From Triparma columacea (taxonomy: Eukaryota; Sar; Bolidophyceae; Parmales; Triparmaceae), in NCBI GenBank assembly GCA_030267965.1, contig BRYA01000030.1:5312-25734 (forward strand): DNA of 20,423 nt. Reading direction: 5' to 3'. This document shows positions 8,836 through 18,400 of the stretch, piece by piece; the stretch's first letter is position 1, and each line of letters starts with the position of its first letter. Both the position numbers and the translations under genes were made by a program. The notes under the pieces were generated by a model. That model was given only the letters and a program-made list of their open reading frames with translations. It made no database searches and was not told where the DNA came from.

Positions 8836-10086
8836 ATGACTAAATGTTTGTATTACGCTGTACTCGCTCTATTAATAACTAAATCACTCACTTTCAATGT
8901 TCACTTCAAAATTAAACCCAGACTCCAATCAAAAACAAAAGAAGAAACACCAACCTCCTCCCCCCGAAGAAATTATCAATCACCCTTCAATCACGCTCTA
9001 TCTTCATCTACATCCTCAACTATCCCCACCTTCCCCCCCGAGACAATAACCTCAACCTACTCTTACCTATCCCACACCGTAACCTACACTCGTACCCCCA
9101 TTCCCAACCCCTCTCCAACTTCCGTCCCCCTCCTAATCCTGAATGGTTTCGGTGTCGGTCAATGGCACCAGTCCCGCCTAATACGTTCCCTAATGCGTAG
9201 CGGCACCACAAAGTACTCAAGCGTATACACAATAGACTACATAGGACAGGGTGAATCATGGCCCACCTCCACCACCTCCACCTCCTCTGAAGTCCGTCGA
9301 CCCTCTGTCCCCGGTGTTTCGTATTCTTTGAAAACTTGGCTTACACAAGTAACAGACTTTGCCTCTACTACCGTAATTCCGGAATCACCTTCAGGGATGA
9401 TGTCAGTAGCTGGTAATTCTTTAGGTGGTCATTTAGCGGTTCATCTTGCCTATTCAAACCCTTCAATTTTAAAGGAGGTCATACTATTCAATCCAACACC
9501 CGTGTGGGGTACGAACTTCAGTTACCTCTTCTCAGGTATATGGGACGGTGTCTTACCCGTCCCTTCAAACATTCCTATCTTAAGTACCGTAGCTTACATG
9601 ATATACGACGTTTTCCGTTCCCCTGTAATAATAGATACATTCCTAACCTTCTGTTACGGTGATTCGAAAGCAGCTAACGGGGTTAGGGAGGGTATTGTTA
9701 AATCTTCTAACAACCCCTTCGGGCACGGTGCTTTCGCTAGTATTATGTGGTCAAGGGGGATGGATGTTGAGGGGGGTTGGGAGGGGGCTTTAGGTCATGC
9801 TAGGAACAGGAGTTTTGAGGGGGGGGGGGGGGGGATTGATGTTATGCTTGTATACGGGAGGGAAGACAAATGGATCAAACCAGAAATGGGGAGGAGGGTC
9901 TACGAGAGGCTGGGGGATGAAGGGGGGGAGAAGAGCATGTGGGAAGTGGAGGGAGGGGGACACTGCGTTATGCACGAGTATGGGGAACTTGTAGGGATTA
10001 TTGTTGGGGGGGTGGGGGGGGAGAAGAGGGTTAGAGGGAGGAAAGAAGAATGGGGGGGCGTCGGGGTGGCGGAGAGGATATTTTAA
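8836..10086 (+). CDS. Alpha/beta hydrolase, pheophytinase-like, predicted plastid
   Basis: A single exon of 416 residues starts at the first ATG after in-frame stops. Residues 1-19 form a signal peptide ending SLT|F20, the F-at-+1 pattern of plastid import in secondary-plastid algae. The hydrolase core begins near residue 97. The oxyanion-type loop is NGFGVGQWH (103-111), the nucleophile elbow is GNSLGG with Ser195, and the motif NPTPVWG follows at 219-225. Acid candidate is Asp344 in GREDKW and base candidate is His376 in GGHCVMHE. FGVG near the oxyanion site, GNSLGG and the N-x-TP-x-WG motif are the features I associate with plant pheophytinase, which removes the phytol chain from pheophytin during chlorophyll breakdown. 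Related plastid hydrolases cannot be excluded. A run of G encodes polyglycine at about 329-333. The sense strand is pyrimidine-rich at the start and G-rich at the end. Confidence 0.82.
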   Translation: MTKCLYYAVLALLITKSLTFNVHFKIKPRLQSKTKEETPTSSPRRNYQSPFNHALSSSTSSTIPTFPPETITSTYSYLSHTVTYTRTPIPNPSPTSVPLLILNGFGVGQWHQSRLIRSLMRSGTTKYSSVYTIDYIGQGESWPTSTTSTSSEVRRPSVPGVSYSLKTWLTQVTDFASTTVIPESPSGMMSVAGNSLGGHLAVHLAYSNPSILKEVILFNPTPVWGTNFSYLFSGIWDGVLPVPSNIPILSTVAYMIYDVFRSPVIIDTFLTFCYGDSKAANGVREGIVKSSNNPFGHGAFASIMWSRGMDVEGGWEGALGHARNRSFEGGGGGIDVMLVYGREDKWIKPEMGRRVYERLGDEGGEKSMWEVEGGGHCVMHEYGELVGIIVGGVGGEKRVRGRKEEWGGVGVAERIF

Positions 10087-10220
10087 AAGGGGAATGTTGT
10101 TTTGTTTTCGTTTAATGTTGTTGTTTGTTTTTGTTTGGGGTTTTCATTTTAAACACGCACGGAATGGAAACCACCGATACCCCGGTAACCAGTCAACCCC
10201 CCTCCCCATCGCCCCTCTTC

Positions 10221-10897
10221 TCAAACAAGGAACCCCAGGTCATTCCCGTTCTTCTTGGCGAGCCTGATTAGGTTTGTCCTTAGCACTTTTGGGGTGCTGT
10301 TCACGAATTCCTCAAAGTCGATCACATCATTCTGGTAAAGGGCGAGGCGACATCCAGTTAGCTTTGCTTCGGGCCTCAAGAAAACGACCAACAACCATCC
10401 CCCTACCCCCCCAAACCCCCCTCCCCCCCTCCCCGACTCACCTCGTCGACATCCGCCCTCTCTACTAGGCTCTTGCTCTTATCATCGTCAATCCATGTGA
10501 ATCCAAGTGCCTCGCAAGCGTCCCTGATCTCCTGTTGCGTAAGTACTCCGTCCCCGTTCGCGTCCGCCGCCTCGAACAGCTTCTTAAGTGCGAGCCTCCC
10601 GAAGGGCGTGTCGCTGGTGTCTACGAACCTCCCTATAACCTTTGAGTGCTTAACTATCACGTCTGCTCGAAGCTGCTTGAGCTCATCCTCACCGAGGGTT
10701 AACTTGGCGGCCTCTACGAGGGGGGAGAATATACCCTGCTTACCGGAACCTGCGAACAGGGCGGTGGGGGTGGGGGAAAGAGGGAGAATTGAGAGGGTAT
10801 GAAGTGGCGAGGTGGCTTTGGAAATGTGGGTTATATAAGCGCTGGTCGATATGATAAGTGTTAATGTGATTATCATTGATACGTAGAGGTTGGTCAT
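10221..10897 (-). CDS. Plastid-type EF-hand calcium-binding protein (2 exons, 188 aa)
   Basis: Exon 1 is 10897-10442 and exon 2 is 10331-10221. The 110-nt intron (GAG|GTGAGT ... TACCAG|AAT) is phase 0, and total coding is 567 nt. Residues 1-20 are a signal peptide ending STSA|Y, followed by a transit-like region up to about 50. EF-hand 1 is canonical (loop 112-123: D112, N114, D116, T120, E123). EF-hand 2 (149-160) is restored only after splicing, because the intron falls inside its loop (DVDE|NDVIDFEE). The second loop has D rather than the usual G at position 6. The conserved flanks FVDTSDTPFG, LRTNLIRLAKKNG and the C-terminal LGFLV are, as far as I recall, shared by a family of plastid EF-hand proteins in algae. 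A calcium sensor in the plastid is the likely role; the partner is unknown. It converges on the hydrolase gene with a 134-bp gap. Confidence 0.85.
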
Positions 10898-11173
10898 GGT
10901 ATTTTAAAGTTTGAGAAAATCGTTTTGAATGAGTATTTGGTGTTTGCCAAGCAGGAAAAATGAATTGACAAGAATGCGGAGCTGGAGGAGAACTTTTTCC
11001 CAGTTGCAGTCTTGGTGGCAAATATGGTCCTTTTAGCGATTTTTGTAACACGCACCCACCAAGTGACGGTGTTATTCTCCATTCCGCTAAAATACTTGTC
11101 GCTAAATGCCTCCCTATTCTATTTTAGGAATCCTTAAGTCACTTTTCAGGACCAAATTCGACAAAAACAAACA
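10898..11173. promoter_or_regulatory. Divergent promoter region between EF-hand and Sec15 genes
   Basis: A 276-bp AT-rich stretch lies between divergent start codons. It contains several ATTTTAGG/TTTTAGCG-like short elements but no clear TATA box on either side. The Sec15 ATG is preceded by CAAACA. No coding is seen. Confidence 0.4.
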
Positions 11174-14100
11174 ATGTCAACCCTTACCTCTGATCCTTCA
11201 CTCCATCGTCTCCTCTCTGATCTTCTATCAACTCCTACACCATCACATAATGAGGAAGTGTCATATATCAATTCAGATGACTCAAATAGTGATAAAAATG
11301 AATCATATCTAAATGGAGGCGAGAATAATAACCCTCATTTTGACCAAAATTACAACAACAACGACAATGACGACAACAACGATCATCTAAATCCATCTAA
11401 ACTTAATGATGTTGTACTAATATCATCAATAATAGCAACAACAATGGAGAGAAACTGCACAGCCCCCTTCAAAGACCTCCTCCTCCAGCAGCTACAGCAA
11501 TCAGAGGCATCTATATCGGACATAACACAGTCACACCACGAGCGCTTCCTCAGATCCTGTAACAGCATCGTATCTCTAGGAGACGAGTGCAAGAACATAT
11601 CCGACGAGGTCCTCTCAGGTGTCCAGAAGCTCAAGGATGAGAATGTCGCTGAAATGGTATCCAAGTCAGAGGCCCTCCGTGGGCTTACTAGGATAACCAA
11701 CGGGGCACAGTTCCTGGAGAGGGTGCTGGCGACTGCGATTGGGATATCGAAATCCATGAGCGTGGCAGAGGAGGCGGCGGAGGAGGGAAGACTTAAAGAG
11801 GCTTTGGAGGAGGTGAGGGAGAGAAATGAAGAGGGAAGAAACCAAGGAGACACTCCGAGGATAAAATCGGCTAACTATACTATATATATATCCGCTTTCT
11901 TCGCTCCTCCCCCCTTTAGGTCGATAAGGTTAGAATGGGTCTCAGTGAAATAATCCCAGGTGGTCTAATGAGCACCTCCTCCAGCGACCCCTCTTCCTCT
12001 TCCTCCTCCCCCCTCTCCGGTCAGACCCTCTCCCACACGGACTTCGGGTCCGAAGTCCTCGCCAAGATCCCCGCCGTCGAGGACTTAGTACTAAGGAAGG
12101 CTAGGGGTATGCTATCGAAGTGGGCCAGCATGGTCAGAGGAAGAGTAGACGTAGGCCTGGCGGTCGCGAGGAAGAGAGGGGAAGGTTGGAGGGGGGTAAC
12201 AAAGGGGGATTGGCGGAGAGGGCTGGGGAGGATCAAGGTGAGAAGAGACGCCATAGAAGAACGCTACGAAGGACGATCCCTAACTTTAATAGAAACCACA
12301 ACACGGAGAGAAATTCAACGGGGAAAACTAACATGCAAACTAAACTCCCCCACCCTCCAACAGTCGGCGGGTAAGCTAGGTGGTAAGAAGGGTATCCGTC
12401 CTTCCCCCCCTTTGCCTCTCTCTTCCGTCCCCCCCTTGGGTTTATCCCATGCAGTCTCAGGTTTCCTCAACATCCTCCACTACGACCGCTGGGGCTCATC
12501 CTCAGTCTCCTCCGCTCTGAACCTCCTAATCCCATCCCCCCTCCTCTCCTCAAATCCCTCTGACCCTGACGTACTGGATGGGGTTGGTACAACACTACAC
12601 CCTTACACCATAAGCTCCGCGGCCTACAACCTACTCGGGAAGGGGAAAGAGTTCACTGAGCTATTCGGGAAGTCTAGATACGGCCACGTAACGACTGTAG
12701 GGTCAGACGGTATAAAACGAGCTAGTAGACTAGGAGCGGTTACAGGTATGGACGTAAGGGGTGGTGGGGGGGGTGGTAAAATCAAGGAGGTTACGGCTAT
12801 GGTTGTCGCGTGGAACGCGTTCGAGGAAGAGGTGGGGGTTATGGGGGTATACGAAGTGGGGGGAAGGGGAGGGGAGGGAGGGAGGGGGAGAGGGGGGGAA
12901 TATGTTGATAGACTTATGGAAGAACTGGGGGAGTATTTAAGGGAAGAAGTGGGGAATGGGGAAAACGGAAAGGGATGGGAAGGTGAGGGAGAGAGGAAGG
13001 GGATTTAGGGGGAGGGGGAGATGGACTTCTCACCCGATACGTTTTCTCAATACGCTTCATTCGCCACTTCTTAGTTGGACAGGTTGGAACGTGGGGCAGG
13101 ATTGCTGGCATGGGAGGCGAGGGCGACGTCGTCCGTTTCCCCCCCCAGTTGATATCCTCCGAGGTTTTGAACAGCGTCCGAATTTCCCTCAGATCAACGA
13201 TATCTACCAAGTCATTCTCCCCCCTCCACCCGGCCCCCGGAGAGGCTCTGCCATTCACACTCTCCCAGCCCCTCAAACTAAACAAGACGGACGTCAGGGA
13301 TGTTCTGGACGACCTCGACCCTACCCTGACCCGCCGTAGAGTCGCCCCCCCTGACGTGCAAAGCCCAGGTTCCGACGTCACCGGAAGCTGCGGTTTCTCA
13401 GAGAGCGTTCCGGCAGCGATCAGGGACATCCACAAGGGTCTCGTTGTCCTCGCCTGGTTCTCCTGGTGCCAGACAAAGGGTGACGGCACCGGCGCCAACA
13501 AGGAGATGTGGTGCCGTTGCCTCCTCAGCTTCGTTCAGGACGCCGTGAAGTCAGCGGGGAAGTACTACAGGGACCTGATTGCCGACGAAAACGTACAGCT
13601 AAACACGGGAGTTCAGGTGGCGGCGGACGCGGGGTACTTCAAGACGGCGGTTAACAGACTTATTGAAGATGCCGTCGCGGGAGGGTTGGTGGGACTGGAC
13701 ATTGTTGGAAAGGCAGACACTGGAAACTTTATCGAACAACTCAATGTGGTCAGGGGGGAGTGTGAGAGGGAGGTGAGAAAAAGTATTGCCCTTTTTGTGG
13801 GAGGAGCGAAGAGGCGGACATTGAATGAATTATGCATCACCCTTTCTTGCAACCCTAACTTTGATCCTCCTCTTTGATCCTCTCCCGCTAAACCCCCCAC
13901 GCCCGCTCACCCCCCCCGCCTGCAGATGAACGAGGTTGAGGGCTCTGCCTCCGCTTGCGCCTTCGAGTGCGTCAGGAGCAAGGTCGACGGCATCCTTGAG
14001 TTCAGCCTCCACCCCTCCGAGTACTGCCCCCCCGACGGGTCCGTCGCTTCCGTCCCTGGGGAATACGTGGAGCAGCTAGTATCGTTCCTCAGAGTCACGT

Positions 14101-14615
14101 TCGGGACGCTAGACACACTGAGCACGGACAAAAGGGAGGGCTTCTGCTTCGGGTGCGTCGGACACATTGCCTCGAGGATCATGGGCTTCCTCGTCAACGG
14201 GAGGGGGGAATTCAAGGACTGCGAGTCCGGGGGCGTCCCCTCGGCGGCCAAGGTAAACGGCTACGGGATGCAGAACCTGCAGGTCGACGTGGCGGGGCTG
14301 GAGAGCTTCTGCGTAAGCACGGGGGTGCCGCAGCTGAAGGAGTGCATGAGGGAGCTGAGGTGCTTCTCCGATGCCATGTGCGACAGGGACCTGGGGGCGC
14401 TTTTCGAGGGGGACAACGAGGATGCGAGGATGGAGAGGTACCCTCAGCTGGACGTTATCAAGCTCAAGGCCGTGCTGGAGAAGTACGAAGGTGCGGGGTT
14501 GAAGGGGAAGCTCAAGGGGATGGCAGGGTTGGGAAAGATGGCCCCGAGTGGTGGGTACGTGATGGACAAGAGCGAGGTGAAGGGTTTGTTGGGGAAGATG
14601 AAGCACATGAGATAA
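11174..14615 (+). CDS. SEC15: Exocyst complex subunit Sec15 (EXOC6-like)
   Basis: Exons: 11174-11812, 11920-12982, 13075-13772, 13926-14615. Introns are 107, 92 and 153 nt, with donors GTGAGG, GTGAGG and GTGAGA, acceptors TTTAG, TTAG and GCAG, and consistent phases. Total coding is 3090 nt (1029 aa). A further candidate intron, 12238-12363 (AAG|GTGAGA ... CAACAG, 126 nt, in frame), would shorten it to 987 aa. The exocyst tethers secretory vesicles to the plasma membrane, and Sec15 binds Rab GTPases. The N-terminal helical part has the Sec15-like pattern (HHERFLRSCNSIVSLGDEC near residue 120). The middle helical segment (FSESVPAAIRDIHKG) and the C-terminal domain (VNGYGMQNLQVDVAGLESFC; QLDVIKLKAVLEKY) match Sec15 layout in order. 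It is longer than usual (about 800 aa), owing to an Asn/Asp-rich insert at about 43-75 and Gly-rich stretches. The region around the 92-nt intron (12950-13110) is the least certain. Confidence 0.75.
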
Positions 14616-14708
14616 GAATAGAGAATGCTTAGTGTAGAGAATGCGTAGTAGCGTTCTTGGCTCAGTCTTTAGTCTTTGCTTTTGTCTTTGCTTAGTCTTT
14701 TAGTCTCC

Positions 14709-15197
14709 TCAGTCGCCATGACCAGCGAGCGTGAAGTCCTCCTTCTTGTTTCTCCTCTGTTCCTCTTCCTCCTTTGTCTCGAAACCGTTATATATGACGA
14801 CAAACAGAGCGAGTAGTGGACTCACAGCAAATAGGAACTGAGGGATGGGGAAGAGATGGGAAGAGGGATAGGGAAGAGGGATAGGGAAGAGAGGGATAGG
14901 GAAGAGAGGGATAGGGAAGAGGGATAGGGAAGAGGGATAGGGTGAGAGTAGGAACCAAGGCTGTAAGGGTTCAAACAAATGTATTGCATGCATGCATGAT
15001 CCAACAGTAAATCCCAATCAACATCTAACTCCAACCTTCCACTTATTTCACAACTCTCATCGGCAATGTCGTCGACACCATCACCACAAAATTCCTGAAT
15101 ACCTCACCTTAAGACTATCATATGCCATCTGAAGGTATGGATCCTCAAATAGTGGGACGTGCTCATGTTCTATCGAAGCTGTGGGGTCAAATGGCAT
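14709..15197 (-). CDS. Small single-pass membrane protein, 72 aa (2 exons), unknown function
   Basis: Exon 1 is 15197-15108, ending LQMAYDSLK, and exon 2 is 14837-14709. The 270-nt intron has donor AAG|GTGAGG and acceptor CCTCAG|TTC, both phase 0, and its 3' half is a pyrimidine-rich minisatellite. The protein has an acidic N-terminal part (HEHVPLFEDPY), a membrane helix (about 31-47, LFAVSPLLALFVVIY) and a charged C-terminal tail (KEEEEQRRNKKED). This fits a small organelle or ER membrane subunit, but I recognise no family. The frame remains open upstream of the ATG. With a further 41-nt intron (15295-15255) it could start at 15460 and give 146 aa, but that ATG would be only 25 bp from the divergent receptor-kinase start. 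I therefore prefer 15197. The gene converges on Sec15 with a 93-bp gap. Confidence 0.5.
14841..14944. repeat. Minisatellite, AGGGATAGGGAAGAG units
   Basis: About seven to eight units of 13-15 bp (GGGATAGGGAAGAG, with AGAG insertions) lie in tandem. On the minus strand the units read CTCTTCCCTATCCC, ending in CCATCCCTCAG, the proposed 3' splice site of the 72-aa gene. The repeat could therefore act as an expanded polypyrimidine tract. Confidence 0.88.
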
Positions 15198-15485
15198 GCT
15201 GATTGAAACGCACAAAGTTGAGGGTAAAACTTCAGCGAAAACTTTGACCTCTATCTGATAACTATTGAATCAACTTGAACACGTAAAAAACGTACCAATA
15301 TTTCTCCCGTCCAACCACCCAAGTAGTCCCACGCTGTGTTGAGCTGAAAATTAAGGACTTCGATGCGTATCTCTGAGACTGCAACCAGGACCAAAAAACC
15401 CCTCCTGATTGGCTCCTTGTTCTTTGCTCGAGGCTTTCCACAAGCATTCACCACCCTCATCTTCCCTTGTTTCGTCCTAATCACA
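15198..15485. promoter_or_regulatory. Divergent promoter region between the 72-aa gene and the receptor kinase
   Basis: 288 bp lie between the two chosen start codons. No TATA box is clear. Part of it (15254-15198 and 15460-15296 on the minus strand) is open in frame with the 72-aa gene and could be coding or 5' UTR. Confidence 0.35.
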
Positions 15486-18400
15486 ATGTTTCCGCTCCTC
15501 TTCCTCTTTGTTTTCTTATTCTTCCCCGCTGTCTCCGCCTCCTCCTCCCCCCCTTCCTCCCCAACATGGTTCTCCAAGCCCTCGCCCAATGCAATAACAT
15601 ACCCTTTATCACAGACAGGGTCTAACCCGATAAGATGGCAGGACTCGGAGACGCTCCCTGATATCCAGTGCGACGGTACCGCGGGCAATTTGTACGTCCC
15701 AGGGTGGTGTGTGGTGAGTGCAAGGTCGGCCAAGCAAGGTTTTGCCAGTTGCCCAAGGGGAGAGAAGCTTGGGACTGTTCATCGTAGTTCTTCGTCGCGT
15801 TTTTCTGCGCCTCCCTCCCTCCCCCCCCCCCCCCATATACCCTCCCTCGCCCCTTGGCGTTTGAATGAATGCGAGAAGCAACCCCCATAAACCAACCAAC
15901 AACAGCATGAACCTTCTAACCCCCCCCCCCCCCTCACGTAGACGACGGTAAAGTTCAAGGAGGCGTTCTGCGCAAGCTTACCTAGCGATATAGAGAATCA
16001 CCCCAAGGTGTTCACGACAGGTAAATAAGAGAGAGAAAGAAAGGCGCACAAGCACAAGCAATTCAACTTCTTACCCACCCATCCAACCTCAGTCCGCACC
16101 CGAGTAACTCCCGACCCCTCAACCGTCTCCCCCGTCCTTTCTTCCACCATCATGAACGTAACCTGTACCCACTTCTCCTCCCTGATCCAGACGGTCTACA
16201 CAGGCTCCATTGCCAACGCCCAAACCACCGTCACCATAGTCCAGGACTACTTCGCTTACGACCCAAGGAAGACCTTGAACCAAAAGGGCGTTACCGACTT
16301 CACTCAGTTTGGGACCCTCGACATGCCCCCTCGACGAGCGAACTCTGACGGGGACGTCCCTGGGTACGCTGTCAAGGTGTTTGACGATCCCTTCATAGTT
16401 ACCCCAGCAGTATTCGGGCAGGTTAGGCTAAACATGGCGACCAAGAACTCGGACCCTGTTAATGGAGTGCCGGGGGGCTTCACGATTACCATAACAGAAG
16501 TTACAACAACGCATGTCGAGGTGAGAATTTTGTGTGGGGATGAAAAATGAAGAAGGCAAATTTATTTTCCCCCCCTCCTTTCCCCACTCCCTTATCCGAC
16601 CATCCTAATCCCCGCGCTCGTCGCAGTTTGCCTTCGCTTGCAAAGCAATCGACAGTTACGATGCAGTTAGGGGGGGGCTGGACTGGGACTACGACTGCAA
16701 CTGGAGCGACTACTACTACATCGACTGGAGGGCCTGGCCGCTCGACTCCTCGGACTTCAACGAAACGACGTCAGAGTGGGGGGGGGATCCCTACCACAAT
16801 ATGTACGAGGGGATCGGAAGATATGACGGGAAGAACGGGGCGCAGCAGAAGGAGGTCTTGTTTTCCCATTACACCAACCTACAGTTTGACACCACTAAAC
16901 CGCCCGGGATGATTGCGTCCTTGGCCATAGCAAATCCCACTTCAACGTCAGACTTCAATAACGTGTACGCTCTCGGCCTCGGAATCAACACGAACGACAT
17001 TTACGAATCCTTTTTCGCCGACATTTACCAGGACGCGGGAGAGAGCTGGAACAACGAGGTGAGGTTGCTGCCCTCGTTTCACCGTCCCCCCCCACACACC
17101 TTCTAACCATCACCACCTGCGCTTGCTGTTTTGCTGCTCGTAGCTCAATTTGTACTTCTTCACCTGGAACGGGACAGGGGTCTACTGCAACTCGACCGCC
17201 GGCCTTTTATGCAACGGCCATGGAACTTGCCCCGATGGTGGGTCTGACGACAACCTTCTCCCCTGCTTCTGCGACGACCACTGGGAGGGCTCAGGGTGCA
17301 ATTACTGCGCTACTAACTTCTCCACATCATCCTGCACTCCCTGCGACGGGTACGACGAGCTGACTGGGGAAGCATGCAGTGGACATGGGAAGTGTAACGA
17401 CGGCAAAGAGGGAGACGGATCGTGCACGTGTGATGTCATGGAGGGGTACGGTGGAGAAGGTGAGCGACGAGGATATATCTTGCGACTCGTTTCGCCCCTC
17501 TCCCGCTCCTTCTCCGCTCCTCCGCTACACGGTGCCCACTAACTCAACCCCTTCCGGGCCTCACACTTCGCTCGCCGCAGGGTGTGGAATCTGCTTGGAT
17601 GGATGGTATGGGGACCCTACGTACCCGTACTACCAGGATTGCTCGCGGTGTCCCTATAGCAAAGATCCGAGCGCCCCCGCCGATGGCCAGGTCTGTAACG
17701 GAAAGGGGGAATGTGAGCAGGACGAGGATGGCGGTTACAGCTGCGAGTGCACGGGTAACTACTCCAACTATGACTTTGAGCACGGAATCCTCAGCTACAA
17801 CTGCACGGAATGCAAACCAGGGTTCACTGGGGAGGGATGTGAGCTCACTTGCCCCGAGCTGTGTAATGCGAAGGGCATTTGCGGGGAAATATTTAACGAA
17901 ACTGCCAACGCAACCGATCTTGTGTGTGACTGCAACAACAATAACATCAATAACGAAATCCATGGATACGACTCGGAAACCTACTGCAGTACGTGCCTCC
18001 AAGGCTTCGAGGGGGCTTACTGCTGTATAGTGGGCTTTACGGGGGAGACGTGTAGTGATTGTGCGGAGGGATATACAGGAACGGCTTGCAACCAGTGTGC
18101 GGAAGGATGGTATGGAAACGGGGGGATGGGAATGAATAATCCCTTGAGGTGCACAAGGTGCCCTTGGAGTCTTGAGGGAGTAGACTCGGAGGAATGCAAC
18201 GGGCCACTGGCGGGAACTTGTACGGGGAGCAACGAATCTTGGGCCTGTAGCTGTAAGGGAAATTTCAGTGACTTCGACCCAGAACATGGAGTAGACACGA
18301 AAAACTGCACGACGTGCGAATCCGGCTACGCCGGAGACCAATGTCAACTAGAATGCGCCGAAAAATGCAACGGAAGGGGCGTGTGCGTCGCTCCTTCAGG

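Noticed and set aside
10001..10267. Short plus-strand open frame beyond the hydrolase
   Set aside because: It overlaps the hydrolase end in another frame and the antisense of EF-hand exon 2, with low-complexity composition.
14718..14816. Short plus-strand open frame of 32 residues with a hydrophobic stretch
   Set aside because: It is antisense to the final exon of the 72-aa gene, which has splice support; hydrophobicity mirrors the opposite strand.
15363..15485. Upstream in-frame ATG for the receptor kinase
   Set aside because: It would put about 41 mostly polar and basic residues before a good signal peptide. The ATG at 15486 gives a classical one.
15251..15733. Minus-strand open frame opposite the first exon of the receptor kinase
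   Set aside because: Its 5' half is antisense to a clear signal peptide and exon 1 of the kinase. Only its 3' part may belong to the 72-aa gene.
17544..18347. Minus-strand open frame opposite the EGF modules
   Set aside because: It is the shadow of a cysteine-rich coding exon and has no domain of its own.
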